Origin: Stomoxys calcitrans
Taxonomy: Eukaryota > Arthropoda > Insecta > Diptera > Muscidae
Assembly: GCF_963082655.1 (NCBI RefSeq)
Contig: NC_081554.1
Span: forward strand, 39,268,354-39,332,353
Length of the DNA: 64,000 bases
Direction: 5' to 3'
Shown here: positions 9,546 to 18,861 of the stretch, piece by piece
How positions within the stretch are numbered: the stretch's first letter is position 1
Layout: each line of letters begins with the position of its first letter
The notes under the pieces: generated by a model
The model's database searches: none
What the model was told of the DNA's origin: nothing
What the model saw: the letters and a program-made list of their open reading frames with translations, nothing else
Translations under genes and position numbers: made by a program

Positions 9546-10730
9546 CCTAAAAACAGGAAAAGACCCGAGAAGGACAAATCAACACCTACCACTTCTTTGT
9601 TGACTTCAAAGCCGCCTTCGATACTCCTTTACGTTCAAAGGTATTTCAAGCCATGTCTGAGTTTGGTATCCCTGCAAAATTAATAAAACTCTGCAGGATG
9701 ACACTTGCTGATACGCGTTCCTCAGTAAGAATAGGAAAGAATCTCTCCGAAGCATTTAATACCAAACGAGGTTTTAGACAAGGAGACAGCCTATCGTGTG
9801 ATTTCTTTAATATCCTGCTGGAGAAGATTATACGAGATGCAGAAGTGAATAGATATGGCACACTAATCACAAGAGAGCACATGCTACTCGCCTATGCCGA
9901 CGATATCGATATCATAGGTCGGTCACCGGAAGTATTAACCTTTGCAGCCTTTGAAAGAATCGAAAGAGAGTCAGTGAAAATGGGTCTGGCAGTAAATGGA
10001 GTTAAGACGAAATGGATTGTTTCAGCTCCCAAAAAGCCTTGCACAACCGAGCAGATAAAGAACATGGAGAAAGTTGGGAACCACAACTTTGAGATAGTCA
10101 GTAACTTTATCTACCTCGGCATTGCCGTAACCGAAACGAATGACACCAGTTTTGAGATAAAGCGAAGAACATTACTGGCAAACAGATGCTACTTTGGACT
10201 AAGTAAGCAGTTTAGAAACAAGGCCACCTCTCGACAGACGAAGATTACACTATACAAGACACTGATACTACCCGTGCTGTTATATGGTTCTGAAGCATGG
10301 GTACTTGTGAAAGCAGAAGAGGCAGTACTTGGAGTACTTGAGAGAAAGATTCTTCGTAAAACATATGAATCAGTTTGCGTTAATGGAGAATATAGGCGAC
10401 GTATGAACCACGAGCTGTATGATCTGTATGACGACAATGGCATAGTTACACGCATCAAAATACAACGGCTGCGTTGGCTAGATCATGTTGTCAGAATGGA
10501 TGAAGAAGCTCCAGCAAAGAAGTCGTTTGAAGGTAAACACGGTGGAACACGCAAACCGGGAAGATCAAAAGCCCGATGGAAAGATCAAGTTGTGGGAGAC
10601 ACATCGAAACTTGGTGTCAGAGATTTTAGAATGAGCGCAGAAGATCGAGGCGCTTGACACGCTATTCTACGTTCGGCTAGCGGAAGAAATATTCTGTCAT
10701 AGCCAATTAAAGTAAAGTAAGTAAGTATTT
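9546..10730 (+). mobile_element. Non-LTR retrotransposon, 5'-truncated, 3' end present
   Basis: The RT coding region (see 9551-10657) is followed by a short 3' UTR (TTCGGCTAGCGGAAGAAATA) and a tail of AAGT-type repeats ending near 10730. The 5' boundary with DINE core at about 9546 marks 5' truncation. Fragments of the same LINE lie at 12150-12445 (minus), 12904-13340 (plus) and 13350-14465 (minus), so several copies inserted in this neighbourhood. Confidence 0.8.
9551..10657 (+). pseudogene. Reverse transcriptase C-terminal part of endonuclease/RT LINE, open
   Basis: The frame is open from a stop at 9548-9550 to the TGA at 10655-10657 (about 368 codons; the first ATG is at 9653). Visible RT motifs in order: FVDFKAAFDT (block A, catalytic Asp), GFRQGDSLSCDFFNILLEKI (block B), LLAYADDIDIIG (block C, the YADD active site near 9888-9908), then SNFIYLGI and the C-terminal landmarks TLYKTLILPVLLYGSEAW and IKIQRLRWLDHVVRMDEE. 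It ends with a basic GRSKARWKDQV segment. There is no RNase H. The endonuclease and the first RT blocks are missing, so the copy cannot be autonomous. The unbroken frame indicates a fairly young insertion. The group is common in arthropods; I do not assign a clade. Confidence 0.85.
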
Positions 10731-12149
10731 GCCAAAGAAAAGGTTGTAAAATTTTGAATTTGCATACAAATCTACACTCTAGTCATATGGCTTTTTGGAT
10801 CTAGCTCATTTCAACAAAAATATGAGAAATTAAAAGGAGTTGTGTTGGCTTTATTAAATTTTTAAAATTTTATATGTCTTGATGTGAGTTGGATTTAAGT
10901 GCCTATTCTAATAGCTAACTCTTGATAGCTTTTTTGTTTTCAACATTGTTCGAGTTGCCCATGACTTAAAAACTGAACTTCTTCCGTTTTGGAAGATTAA
11001 TCGCAATCAATGTGCAATAAGAAATGCAAAATATCTTTTAAAATATTCAAAATGTGGTTAATAATCGTAAATAAACATAGCTTAAATGTGCATATGTCTT
11101 CTGAATAAATGCATGGTGGAAAAAAACCACAAAAAAATAACTTTTCTGGTTTTTATTTTTAGATGGAATCTATAAAATGAAAACTATCTATTATCTACAT
11201 ACGACAAAATAGATACATTTTTGTCATTAGAAGGTAACAATTTAGTCTTTTTTTGACATAAGAGAGTCAAGAATTTAACCACGATAGCAATCAAGTAAAG
11301 CTTATCAGGCATGTTTGTGATCGATCTACGAGTATTTTGTGTGACCATTAAAACTCGAATGTTTGTTCAATATTTGGGTGTTGTTCGGCAAATATTTGTT
11401 CAGTCAGTCGCCTTTTGATGAATACAAAAAAAAAAAAACCCACTAAGCACTCATTTTGACAAATTAACACATTAACTGCCGCAAGGGTAATTAAAAATAT
11501 AAATAAATCTGAAAAGTGTTTGTTGTTTTGGAATGATACTTAGAGGAAAAACACTTAAATGTATCTGAAAAATATATCCCCATTAGTTTAAGTAAAGTCT
11601 TAACACCTTGTATGTTATGGATCATCGTTATTATGTTACAACGACGTATATATCGCAACAAAGAACAAATCATTTTAAAAATTTATAGATTAACGTTTTT
11701 CTTTAGTTTGATATTGATATTGATCATACTTCTTGTTTTCAGTTTTTTATCATTCCAATGTGTTTTATTTCAACTATGGATATTAGTGGACCACTCGTGA
11801 AGAATAATTGCCCCTTTCAATTTTGTTTAATTCATATGAACTGCACAAAGCGCCGACAGCACCTTCATAAAATACCGACGACAAGTGTTAAAGTTAAAAA
11901 CTGATTAATGAAGGAAGATTTAAACCAAATGACAATGCATCATTCATTCATGGGTATGGTTTTAGGATGATATATGTATGCTATTTTTATGGTTAAATGC
12001 TTCGGTTTAAAGGCTAGGTAAATAAATGCCTTAGAAACATTGTTAGAAAAAAAAATAAACTTGATAAATGTTGCTCGGGAACTTGGTGTATTGATTGTTT
12101 GATAATTGTTTTGACTCATTAGTTACTTAATTGACCACTGAAGACCGTT
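10731..12149. other. AT-rich intergenic DNA, nothing recognised
   Basis: No long open frames, no recognisable repeat ends and no RNA gene seen. Low-complexity A/T runs are frequent (for example near 11425). Confidence 0.5.
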
Positions 12150-12445
12150 GATTTCCCTAGCCAAACTTAGAAAGGATGTAAATGATCCTCAAACTTTTGC
12201 CTTATTTTTTCAATCAATGACACCTAGTTCCGAGATACCTTTCTCCATTTGGTCTTACCAACGGATTTTTGGTTTTCTTCTTTTGCATGAACCAGTAGTT
12301 TTATATTCTAATGACATTTTAGCTCACAAAATTGTATTCATCTGACAAGATAACCTAGCCATCATAATCGTTGAATTTTGTTGCACTTAACTTTTTCAAT
12401 ATCATCATACAGCGACTGCTTGACATGACACCGATATTCCCCATC
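12150..12445 (-). pseudogene. Decayed fragment of the 9546-10730 LINE family
   Basis: On the minus strand broken frames give NGEYR...LYDDIEKVKCNKIQRL.WLGYLVR and KSVGKTKWRK. These match the NGEYRRR...IKIQRLRWLDHVVRM...SKARWKDQ block of the better copy at 10380-10600. It has many stops and is non-functional. Confidence 0.6.
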
Positions 12446-12903
12446 AACGCATGGTTAGGTTAGGTTTATGTGGTAGTCTGCCAGCAGACTCACTTAGACG
12501 TTTTCGTCCATTGTGATACCACTGGAACAGACGAAGGAAGATGCCTTTTAGTTCCTACTGTTAAACCATCCTGATCGCTTTAAAAAGCCCAACAACTTGC
12601 GAATATTCACATTCGATAAGTCAGACAGGTTCTCAAAGAAATGAGAACCTAAAATGGAACTCCTTCTGACTGCTAGTGAGGGACACACACACAGAAGGTG
12701 TTCTATAGTCTCTTCTTCTTCTTCTTCGATGTCCTCACAGCTTCTTTAAAAGTCGTTGCTAGCAGCCATCAGTCTGTCAGCATGTTTTCCGATTAGACAG
12801 TGACCTGTCATGACGAACACAATGGCTGAGATGTCAGTTCTAGCCAATGACAGCAAAGCGGTAGACCTCTTCAAGTCTAATAGATTAGGCCACATAGTTT
12901 TGA
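12446..12903 (-). pseudogene. 3' end of a second LINE family, decayed
   Basis: Read on the minus strand the sequence contains a zinc-knuckle region (CEDIEEEEETIEH-like, with an expanded GAA/CTT run at about 12710-12730) and ends in a tail of CCTAACC repeats near 12450. It is the same family as the fragment at 8105-8395. A weaker relative lies at 57225-57420. Confidence 0.55.
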
Positions 12904-13340
12904 AACTCTCGACAGACAAAAATTATGCTACACTCGACACTGATATTACCCGTATGGTTATGTTATAGGGCTCCGAAGCATGGGTACTTGCGAAAGCAGA
13001 CGAGACAGTACTTGGAGTGTTTGAGAGAAACGTGTTATTTTGAACTGAGAAAGCAGATGGGATGCCAAACCACCTCTCGGCAGACAAAAATTATGCTATA
13101 CAAGACATTGATATTATCCGTGCTGTTATATGGTTCCGAAGCATGGGTACTTGCGAAAGCAGATGGAGTGTTTGAGAGAAAAATCCATCGTGAAATAAGT
13201 GAACCAGGTTACCTTAATGAAGAATATAGGCGTCAAGCTGTATGAACCACGGGTTGTATGATGACGATATCATAGTTAAACGCATCAAAGTACAACGTAT
13301 GCGTTGGCTAGGTCATTTTGTCAGAATGCATGAATTTACC
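12904..13340 (+). pseudogene. LINE RT C-terminal fragments, partly duplicated
   Basis: Two overlapping versions of the segment SRQTKIMLYKTLILSVLLYG are followed by SEAWVLAKAD. They begin at about 12905 and 13074, the second continuing into LNEEYRR and VQRMRWLGHFVRM-like sequence. The partial tandem duplication (about 170 bp apart) shows rearrangement after or during insertion. Stops and frameshifts are present. Confidence 0.65.
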
Positions 13341-13349
13341 AGGTCTAAA

Positions 13350-14465
13350 GCCACAATGTTAGAGCCCAATTATTTGGTTGATTTTAGGTTTTAATCTTTC
13401 ACACAGTACGCTGGAGAGCATCTTGTATGCGATGGTTAGGAGACTTATTCCTCTGTAGTTGGCACATTCCGTCTTGTCTGCTTTCTTGTGTACGGGACAT
13501 AGTATACTGAGAATCCATAAATCAGGTATGCGTTCTTCTAGCCTGATTGCGCAGAAAAGCTGATGCTTACGCCTTATCAGCGTTTCGTCTCCTTTCTTAA
13601 ATAGTTCAGCGGGCAAACCGTCGGTTCCTGGTGCCTTGTTGTTCTTCTTGGTTACTGGTGACCTTACTGGACCTCGTTTTAACTAAAACGTACACATTCT
13701 ACACCTTCATCAGAGATTGGTTCTACTCAAAAGTGTTATTTCCATATCCTCAGCACACTATCTGTATCAATTACCAGATTTCCTTTTTGTCTCTGCAGAA
13801 AGATGTGCCTGAACCAATGCCATCGACTTGACGTTAAATTCTTTAGTAGAATTTCAGGACTTTAGTCTGCCTCCTTGTACACCTCGATTCGCTCACACTT
13901 TTTCCATTTCCTTCTTGTTCTTGTAGAAGACAAGTTTTTCCAGTATTATTTTCTCCCGACTCCCAACTGCTTCGCCTCTCGCGTTACTACTGAGTGTTAA
14001 GTAGCCGTGTATGCCGCATTCTTGGCTTCAGTAGCTTTTTGGCACTCCTGGTTGTACACAAGTACGGATGTAGCGGCTCTCTCCATGCAGTGGCCAATGG
14101 TTTACCATTGCGCTGCTATACTATCAGGACAGGGAGTGCTTTCTTCAAACAATTGGGTCAGCCGAGTGGAGTATGCAGTTGCCACCTGTTGTGTTTGCAG
14201 CTTTCCTTCGTCCTTCCCTATTATCGCATTAAAATCTCCCAGAATGATTTTAATATCATGGGCGGGACAACGGTCATATTCTTAGAAAATATCCTTGGTC
14301 TGTTCGTACTTATCATCCATTGGGGCCTGGGCGCAAATACTGCCGATGTTGAAGAATTTGGCCTTTATGCGGATTGTGGATAGCCTCCGGTTAGTCTCCG
14401 ACAAATCAAAATTCCACAGTCCGCAAGAATATTCTGTAACTCGTAATAGGTAATAATAAGTCATT
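13350..14465 (-). pseudogene. LINE endonuclease and RT N-terminal region (broken)
   Basis: In minus-strand order: FDLSETNRRLSTIRIKAKFFN and QAPMDDKYEQTKDIF (about 14290-14420), then IKIILGDFNA with IGKEG (about 14220-14250), which are apurinic-type endonuclease motifs. A linker follows, then PAELFKKGDETLIRRKHQLF and NYRGISLLTIAYKMLSSVLC (13370-13610), the first RT blocks. It belongs to the family that supplies the RT C-terminus at 9551-10657. Stops and frameshifts lie between the blocks. It stands head to head with the plus-strand fragment ending at about 13340. Confidence 0.75.
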
Positions 14466-14619
14466 CAAAGATAGCTACGATAATGTTAGGGGGTTGATGA
14501 TCTGCATTTGGTTCCAGGGGAGCGGCACATTTAGAGACCGAGAGTGGGCTTACAAGGGATTCCAAGAATCTAACGGCTGCGGTGGTGATATTAGGCCGTA
14601 GCATGTTGTCTGGTACTGA

Positions 14620-14680
14620 GACTTAGACGAGTGGTTAGCAGGGGCTTTTGACGAACACACCCGGTTCGAGTCTTAAAGAC
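14620..14680 (+). other. Weak tRNA-like A-box/B-box pair
   Basis: TAGACGAGTGGTTAGCAGG (A-box-like, about 14624) and GGTTCGAGTC (B-box-like, about 14663) are spaced roughly as in a tRNA gene, but the T stem does not pair. It may be the head of another SINE. It is not a functional tRNA. Confidence 0.25.
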
Positions 14681-14715
14681 AAGGCCGAACCTATTCTTCT
14701 TCGCATGCCTATAAA

Positions 14716-14973
14716 TTGCCGGTCATCTCTGGCAAATCAATACGCTTTTTAATAGGTTGGAACAATAAATGCCGCAACGCTCTCCGGTTTATTGATAGGC
14801 TCGGTGCGAATTATCCTAAAACTCTCACCCATAAGGAGAGAGGCCTCCTTAACTGGGCTCGGAGATTCGCTGTGCAGACTACCCCAAAGGCTATTCGTCT
14901 AGGTACGGAAACGGCATCGCAGTCAGCAAAAAGGCTGCGGTTACTTGGAGGGCAACCCATGCTTAAGGCTTAA
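14716..14973 (+). pseudogene. Unidentified open frame, possibly LINE ORF1 remnant
   Basis: 85 codons without a stop, with a helical, charged composition (ALRFIDRLG, KERGLLNWARRF, ASQSAKRLRLL). It does not look like an AT-rich chance frame and its G+C content is higher than the flanks. The neighbourhood (LINE pieces on both sides) suggests an ORF1/gag-like N-terminal segment of a retrotransposon. I see no cysteine knuckle and cannot name a family. Confidence 0.3.
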
Positions 14974-15021
14974 TGATCAAAAATTTTATATAATGAAATA
15001 ATTAAAGCCACAGGAGATACA

Positions 15022-15097
15022 CCACACCAACCATGATTTGACACGTTTCGACCCCCTTGGTAAGAAGGGGCTCATCATCAGAAATCTTTAGGTGTAA
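15022..15097 (-). ncRNA. Hammerhead ribozyme motif (type I, minimal stem III)
   Basis: Read 5' to 3' on the minus strand. The outer stem I strand ACACC (15095-15091) pairs with GGTGT (15028-15024). An internal loop separates it from the inner stem I GATTT (15086-15082), which pairs with AAATC (15039-15035). Between them lie the core CTGATGA (15081-15075), stem II (GAGCCCCTT 15073-15065 with AAGGGGGTC 15058-15050, one G-G mismatch, 6-nt loop), GAA (15049-15047), a 2 bp stem III (AC/GT with a GT loop) and the cleavage triplet GTC (15042-15040). Every conserved core position is present. The only irregularity is one extra T at 15074 between core and stem II. Expected cleavage is between 15040 and 15039. 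Minimal stem III type I hammerheads are known from Penelope-like retroelements and act as dimers; ACGTGT here can pair with itself. The carrier element is not identified. Confidence 0.85.
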
Positions 15098-15230
15098 GGG
15101 CTTCAAACGTAATATGGGTCCAAGAACCTTTGCTAATGTCGTCAAGGACAGCTTGGGGATAGTAGTTGTCAAAAAGTGAGAAGAACTGTTCTGGATACCT
15201 AGAATCAATTGCAGTTGGATAGTCAATGCA
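15078..15230 (-). pseudogene. C-terminal coding remnant ending inside the hammerhead
   Basis: One minus-strand frame reads 50 codons: YPTAIDSRYPEQFFSLFDNY continues through YPQAVLDDISKG and THITFEALTPKDF, then TGA TGA. The two stops are bases 2-7 of the hammerhead core CTGATGA. The composition is that of a real protein, and upstream sequence (to about 15320) seems to continue in another frame (YQLASSQTRGGPGYSVRPSE), implying a frameshift. I cannot identify the family. Proximity suggests it belongs to the element carrying the ribozyme. A mariner MITE truncates it at 15324. Confidence 0.5.
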
Positions 15231-15323
15231 CTGTCATATGTATACTCCGATGGCCTTACAGAATAACCTGGGCCTCCTCTAGTCTGCGACGATGCAAGTT
15301 GGTATCGGGGTCGACATAAACTA

Positions 15324-15557
15324 TTGGGTTGCCCAAAAAGTAATTGCGGATTTTTTAAAAGAAAGTAAATGCATTTTTAATAAAACTTAGAATGAACTTT
15401 AATCAAATATACTTTGTTTACACTTTTTTTCTAAAGCAAGCTAAAAGTAACAGCTGATAACTGACAGAAGAAAGAATGCAATTACAGAGTCACAAGCTGT
15501 GAAAAAATTTGTCAACACCGACTATATGAAAAATCCGCAATTACTTTTTGGGCAACC
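15324..15557. mobile_element. Mariner-type MITE, ~234 bp
   Basis: The TIR TTGGGTTGCCCAAAAAGTAA sits next to TA at 15322-15323. The right end is slightly diverged (GGCAACCTA). Its interior is like the other copies (AAGCAAGCTAAAAGTAACAG). Confidence 0.88.
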
Positions 15558-16047
15558 TATAATTGCTTTCGGCAACCAGACATAGCACTGGATTTAGTCA
15601 AGAAGGAATATATTCTTTTCGATCAATGGCATCGAAAAGGATTCCCTCATATCCTAACTCCATGCATAGGAGACTAAGGGAATGTAATCGGAATCTTTCA
15701 ACCACAGACTGGAAGATTGGTAGATTAGATTAGGATGATGACAACCGACGTTATTCTATGGCTTAATACCTGATAAATGTTGCCTGTATTAGGAGGTTAT
15801 AATCACCGCTAAACATCTTTCTGATATTCTCGCCTTGATTCAAAAAAAGACACTTAGCTTCATAGGTGGACATTCAAACCTCTATGACACGGTGGCCTAC
15901 CTTAGGAAGGATCATTTAAGTTTGTTCTCGTTTTTCGTATTTTGTTCATTAACTAGCCCGACGACCATGTTTTTACAATTCTACTGTTACTTGATATGCA
16001 ATATCATCTACTTTACGTCATTTTACCACTTAAAAATTTTTGATATA
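15558..16047. other. Spacer, nothing recognised
   Basis: About 490 bp between two MITEs. No repeat end and no supported coding frame seen. Confidence 0.4.
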
Positions 16048-16285
16048 TTGGGTTGCCCAAAAAGTAATTACGGATTTTTCATATAGTCGGCGTTGACAAA
16101 TTTTTTCACAGCTTGTGACTCTGTAATTGCATTCTTTCTTCTGTCAGTTATCAGCTGTTACTTTTAGCATGCTTTAGAAAAAAAGTGTAAAAAAAAGTAT
16201 ATTTGATTAAAGTTCATTCTAAGATTTATTAAAAATGCATTTACTTTCTTTTAAAAAATCCGCAATTACTTTTTGGGCAACCCAA
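16048..16285. mobile_element. Mariner-type MITE, 238 bp
   Basis: TTGGGTTGCCC...GGGCAACCCAA termini with flanking TA at 16046-16047 and 16286-16287. Orientation is opposite to 15324-15557. Both TIRs are well preserved. Confidence 0.92.
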
Positions 16286-16576
16286 TATTTTAGGTTTTAT
16301 CAAAATTGCACATTCATTTCTGAAAAATTGTTTTTCATTTAAATTGGAAGAGCATTGCTAATAAAATTTGTGTCTTAAATCTTTGGCTTTAAGGCATTGT
16401 TTTCTTCGCAAAATCCATGCAGAGATGCTAAACTTTGACCGCTGCTAAATAAATATGTTGAAATTAAATAACTGCGGGCTACCGAAAGACATGAAAAATA
16501 ACGGCAAAAAAATGTTGGTCTAAAACAAAAACTATTGACAATCAAGGCAAAACACATCAATAATAACTACAGCGGT

Positions 16577-16792
16577 CAAAAAAAGTATTCATCATTCAAT
16601 GTTTTTTTTTTTAATAAGTCTACAAAAGACAATTGGAATAAAAACATATTAAACTAATGATGCAGTAGTGCTTGTGTGATATATATGTACACAATTTCAT
16701 TGTTTTTAAAGAAAAAAATAGTATTTATTGGAACAAAAAGGGCCATTTTACAGCTGAACACAAAAAATTAAACAAAAAAAGTATTCATCATT
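16577..16792. repeat. Left IR/DR pair of the Tc1 transposon
   Basis: Outer (16577-16596) and inner (16773-16792) copies of a 20 bp sequence are identical and 196 bp apart. In IR/DR transposons these are transposase binding sites. The matching right pair is 18184-18203 and 17989-18008. Confidence 0.85.
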
Positions 16793-16831
16793 GCAAAAAA
16801 ACAAAAAAATAAATAACATAATTTAAAAAAA

Positions 16832-17860
16832 TTAATACTTTGTTATTCGACCACCGCGTCTTATAACTTCTTTTAAACGGTTTGACATCGATTGGACTAA
16901 TTTAGCGGTTATATTTTGGTCTATATTAGTCCATTCCTCCATTATCACCTGTTGCATTTGACTCTTGCTCGAAAAATTGCGCGTTCTCAATTTGCGTTCG
17001 AGATGTTCCCAAAGATGTTCAATTGGGTTCAAGTCGGGACTTTGAGGAGGAGTTTTAATGACTTTGGGGCAGTTATACAGCATCCACATCTTGGTATTTA
17101 AAGCAGAATGTTTGGGGTCATTATCTTGATAATATTGAAAGTTATTACCAAGCCAAAGTTTTACAGCACTATCTTTTAAATTCCTCTTTAAAATGTCAAT
17201 GTAATACTTATGATCCATTACTCCATTAATAATTTCAAGATTTCCCGCTCCTGAAGCCGCCATACACCCCCAAACCATTAAACCACCTCCACCATGTTTT
17301 ACAGTCGCAACTGTGTTTCGTTCTTCAAGCTCTGTATTTGGTTTTCTGTACACTATGACCTTTCCATCGCACCCAAAAAGATTAAACTTGCTCTCGTCTG
17401 CAAAAATGACTGTTTTCCAAAATGATTCGGGCTGTTTTACATACATTTTTGCGAAGTTTAGCCTTTTCACTCGGTTTATTTTATTTATAAAGGGCTTCTT
17501 ACGTGCAGTTCTTCCTCTGTAACTATGCCTTTTGAGTGTATTTCGAATTGTTTGTGTAGTAACTTCCTTCCCTAAATATTCCATAGTGTTTTTACGAAGA
17601 ATGGTCGCATTTGTCTTCGGAGTTTTCTGAACTTGCCGCACTAGCCAACGCACATCTCCAACTGAAAGTGCTTTTGGTCGACCAGATCTTGGTTTATTGT
17701 CAACAGTTTTCGTTTCTGTCCACTTTCTGATGATGGATTGTATAGTAGATCGTGGTCTATTTAATATTTCACTGATAGTTTTTTGAGTTAAACCATTCCT
17801 GTGGTGTTTTATTATCAAAACTTTTACCTCATCAGAAACCTCGTTTTGTTTACGACCCAT
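16832..17860 (-). CDS. Tc1-like transposase, DD34E, intact
   Basis: 342 codons, the usual size for the Tc1 group. Residues 1-50 form a PAI-like helix-turn-helix (LTQKTISEILNRPRSTIQSI). The GRP(K/R) hook is at about 60-63 (SGRPKAL). A second RED-like HTH follows (about 65-118) with a basic stretch RTARKKP at 118-123. The catalytic domain shows FADESKFNLF with Asp155, QDNDPKHS with Asp246 and SPDLNPIEHLWE with Glu281. Exactly 34 residues lie between the second Asp and the Glu (DD34E), and the glycine-rich box GGGGLMVWG is at 190-198. No stop or frameshift. The enzyme would cut and paste the surrounding element at TA sites in the nucleus. The start is the only upstream ATG giving a full PAI domain. 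Confidence 0.95.
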   Translation of the reverse strand: MGRKQNEVSDEVKVLIIKHHRNGLTQKTISEILNRPRSTIQSIIRKWTETKTVDNKPRSGRPKALSVGDVRWLVRQVQKTPKTNATILRKNTMEYLGKEVTTQTIRNTLKRHSYRGRTARKKPFINKINRVKRLNFAKMYVKQPESFWKTVIFADESKFNLFGCDGKVIVYRKPNTELEERNTVATVKHGGGGLMVWGCMAASGAGNLEIINGVMDHKYYIDILKRNLKDSAVKLWLGNNFQYYQDNDPKHSALNTKMWMLYNCPKVIKTPPQSPDLNPIEHLWEHLERKLRTRNFSSKSQMQQVIMEEWTNIDQNITAKLVQSMSNRLKEVIRRGGRITKY

Positions 17861-18212
17861 TTTGACAAAAACTATATTTTCAATGAAATTAAATATTTGC
17901 TGTCAAGGGCAAAACCTCCTTTACTAAATAAAACAGAAAAGGGGGATTCCCAAATAATATTTGAATTTGACTTTGATGATAGCACATCAATGATGAATAC
18001 TTTTTTTGTTCTGTTTTTGGTGTTATTATATAAAATTGCATTTTTTGCGCTAATTAAATTTATTTTTTGAATTTATTTTAAAACATATTACGAAAAATAA
18101 ACTATTGCATAAAACTGCATTATTTGTTTACTTTAAATTTTCTTCAATTACCTAAAATAAGTGAATTTATTATCAATTTTGCTAATGATGAATACTTTTT
18201 TTGACCGCTGTA

Positions 18213-18861
18213 CATATAATTTCCAGTCACAAGAGTCACTTTGAATCCTAGCTAAACAAACAATTGGCAAATATCGAAAGCCAATGGAATGGGGTGGTCT
18301 TTATTCGTGTAATTTTTCCCCCAACTGTCATGCCGCAAGTTGGGCCCACTATAAATTATACCACAAGCAAAAATATGACAAATAGGCTAAGCAAACGCTA
18401 AAGCAAAAAATAAAAAAAATAAATGTACATAAAAGGAAAAAATTATAAAAAATGGCAACTATGATAGAGAAACGCCTACCAAGTGTAGTTTATGGCAAAA
18501 TGTTTAAAATTGCCACAACGTCATGCAGTACCCAATGCTTTCGACTTTATAAACTTAAACTATTCAAGTCAAGTTCATTGGGTACGAAATTTATGGTTTG
18601 AAAAAAAAAAATCTATGGAATGATCAAACAAAGTTTCGAATGACAAAAGCGTTGTCAATATTGGTCCATTGATTTTAACATTTTGTTTTATTGACAAGTG
18701 GGGGGTATTGTAAACTACTCGCTAGAATGGATAGAACAAAATTTGGGAAAGCAATTCATTAAATTCGCACCTTTTGATGTACAAGATTAAGATATTCTTG
18801 CTAGAATAAGATATTCTTTTATTAACTGCGTTGCATAAAGAGCTATTGTCAATAATGTATT
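18213..18861. other. AT-rich spacer, nothing recognised
   Basis: No repeat end or supported gene. Poly-A and poly-T runs are frequent. Confidence 0.4.

Larger units (their letters stand above)
16570..18210 (-). mobile_element. Complete Tc1-family DNA transposon (1,641 bp, IR/DR type)
   Basis: Terminal inverted repeats are perfect over 27 bp (16570-16596 and 18184-18210, starting CAGCGGTCAAAAAAAGTATT). They are bounded by TA at 16568-16569 and 18211-18212. A 20 bp segment of each TIR (CAAAAAAAGTATTCATCATT) is repeated about 195 bp further in on both sides (16773-16792 and 17989-18008), giving the two-sites-per-end IR/DR layout known from Sleeping Beauty, Minos and Bari-type elements. The interior holds one uninterrupted transposase gene. 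All parts needed for an autonomous copy appear present. Activity is not shown by sequence. Confidence 0.95.

Noticed and set aside
14624..14672. Possible tRNA gene
   Set aside because: A- and B-box-like sequences are present, but the T stem and acceptor do not pair, so at most a SINE relic.
17820..17845. Second CTGATGAG-like hammerhead core on the minus strand
   Set aside because: It lies in the transposase coding sequence, and there is no matching GAAAC segment or stem II at suitable distance.
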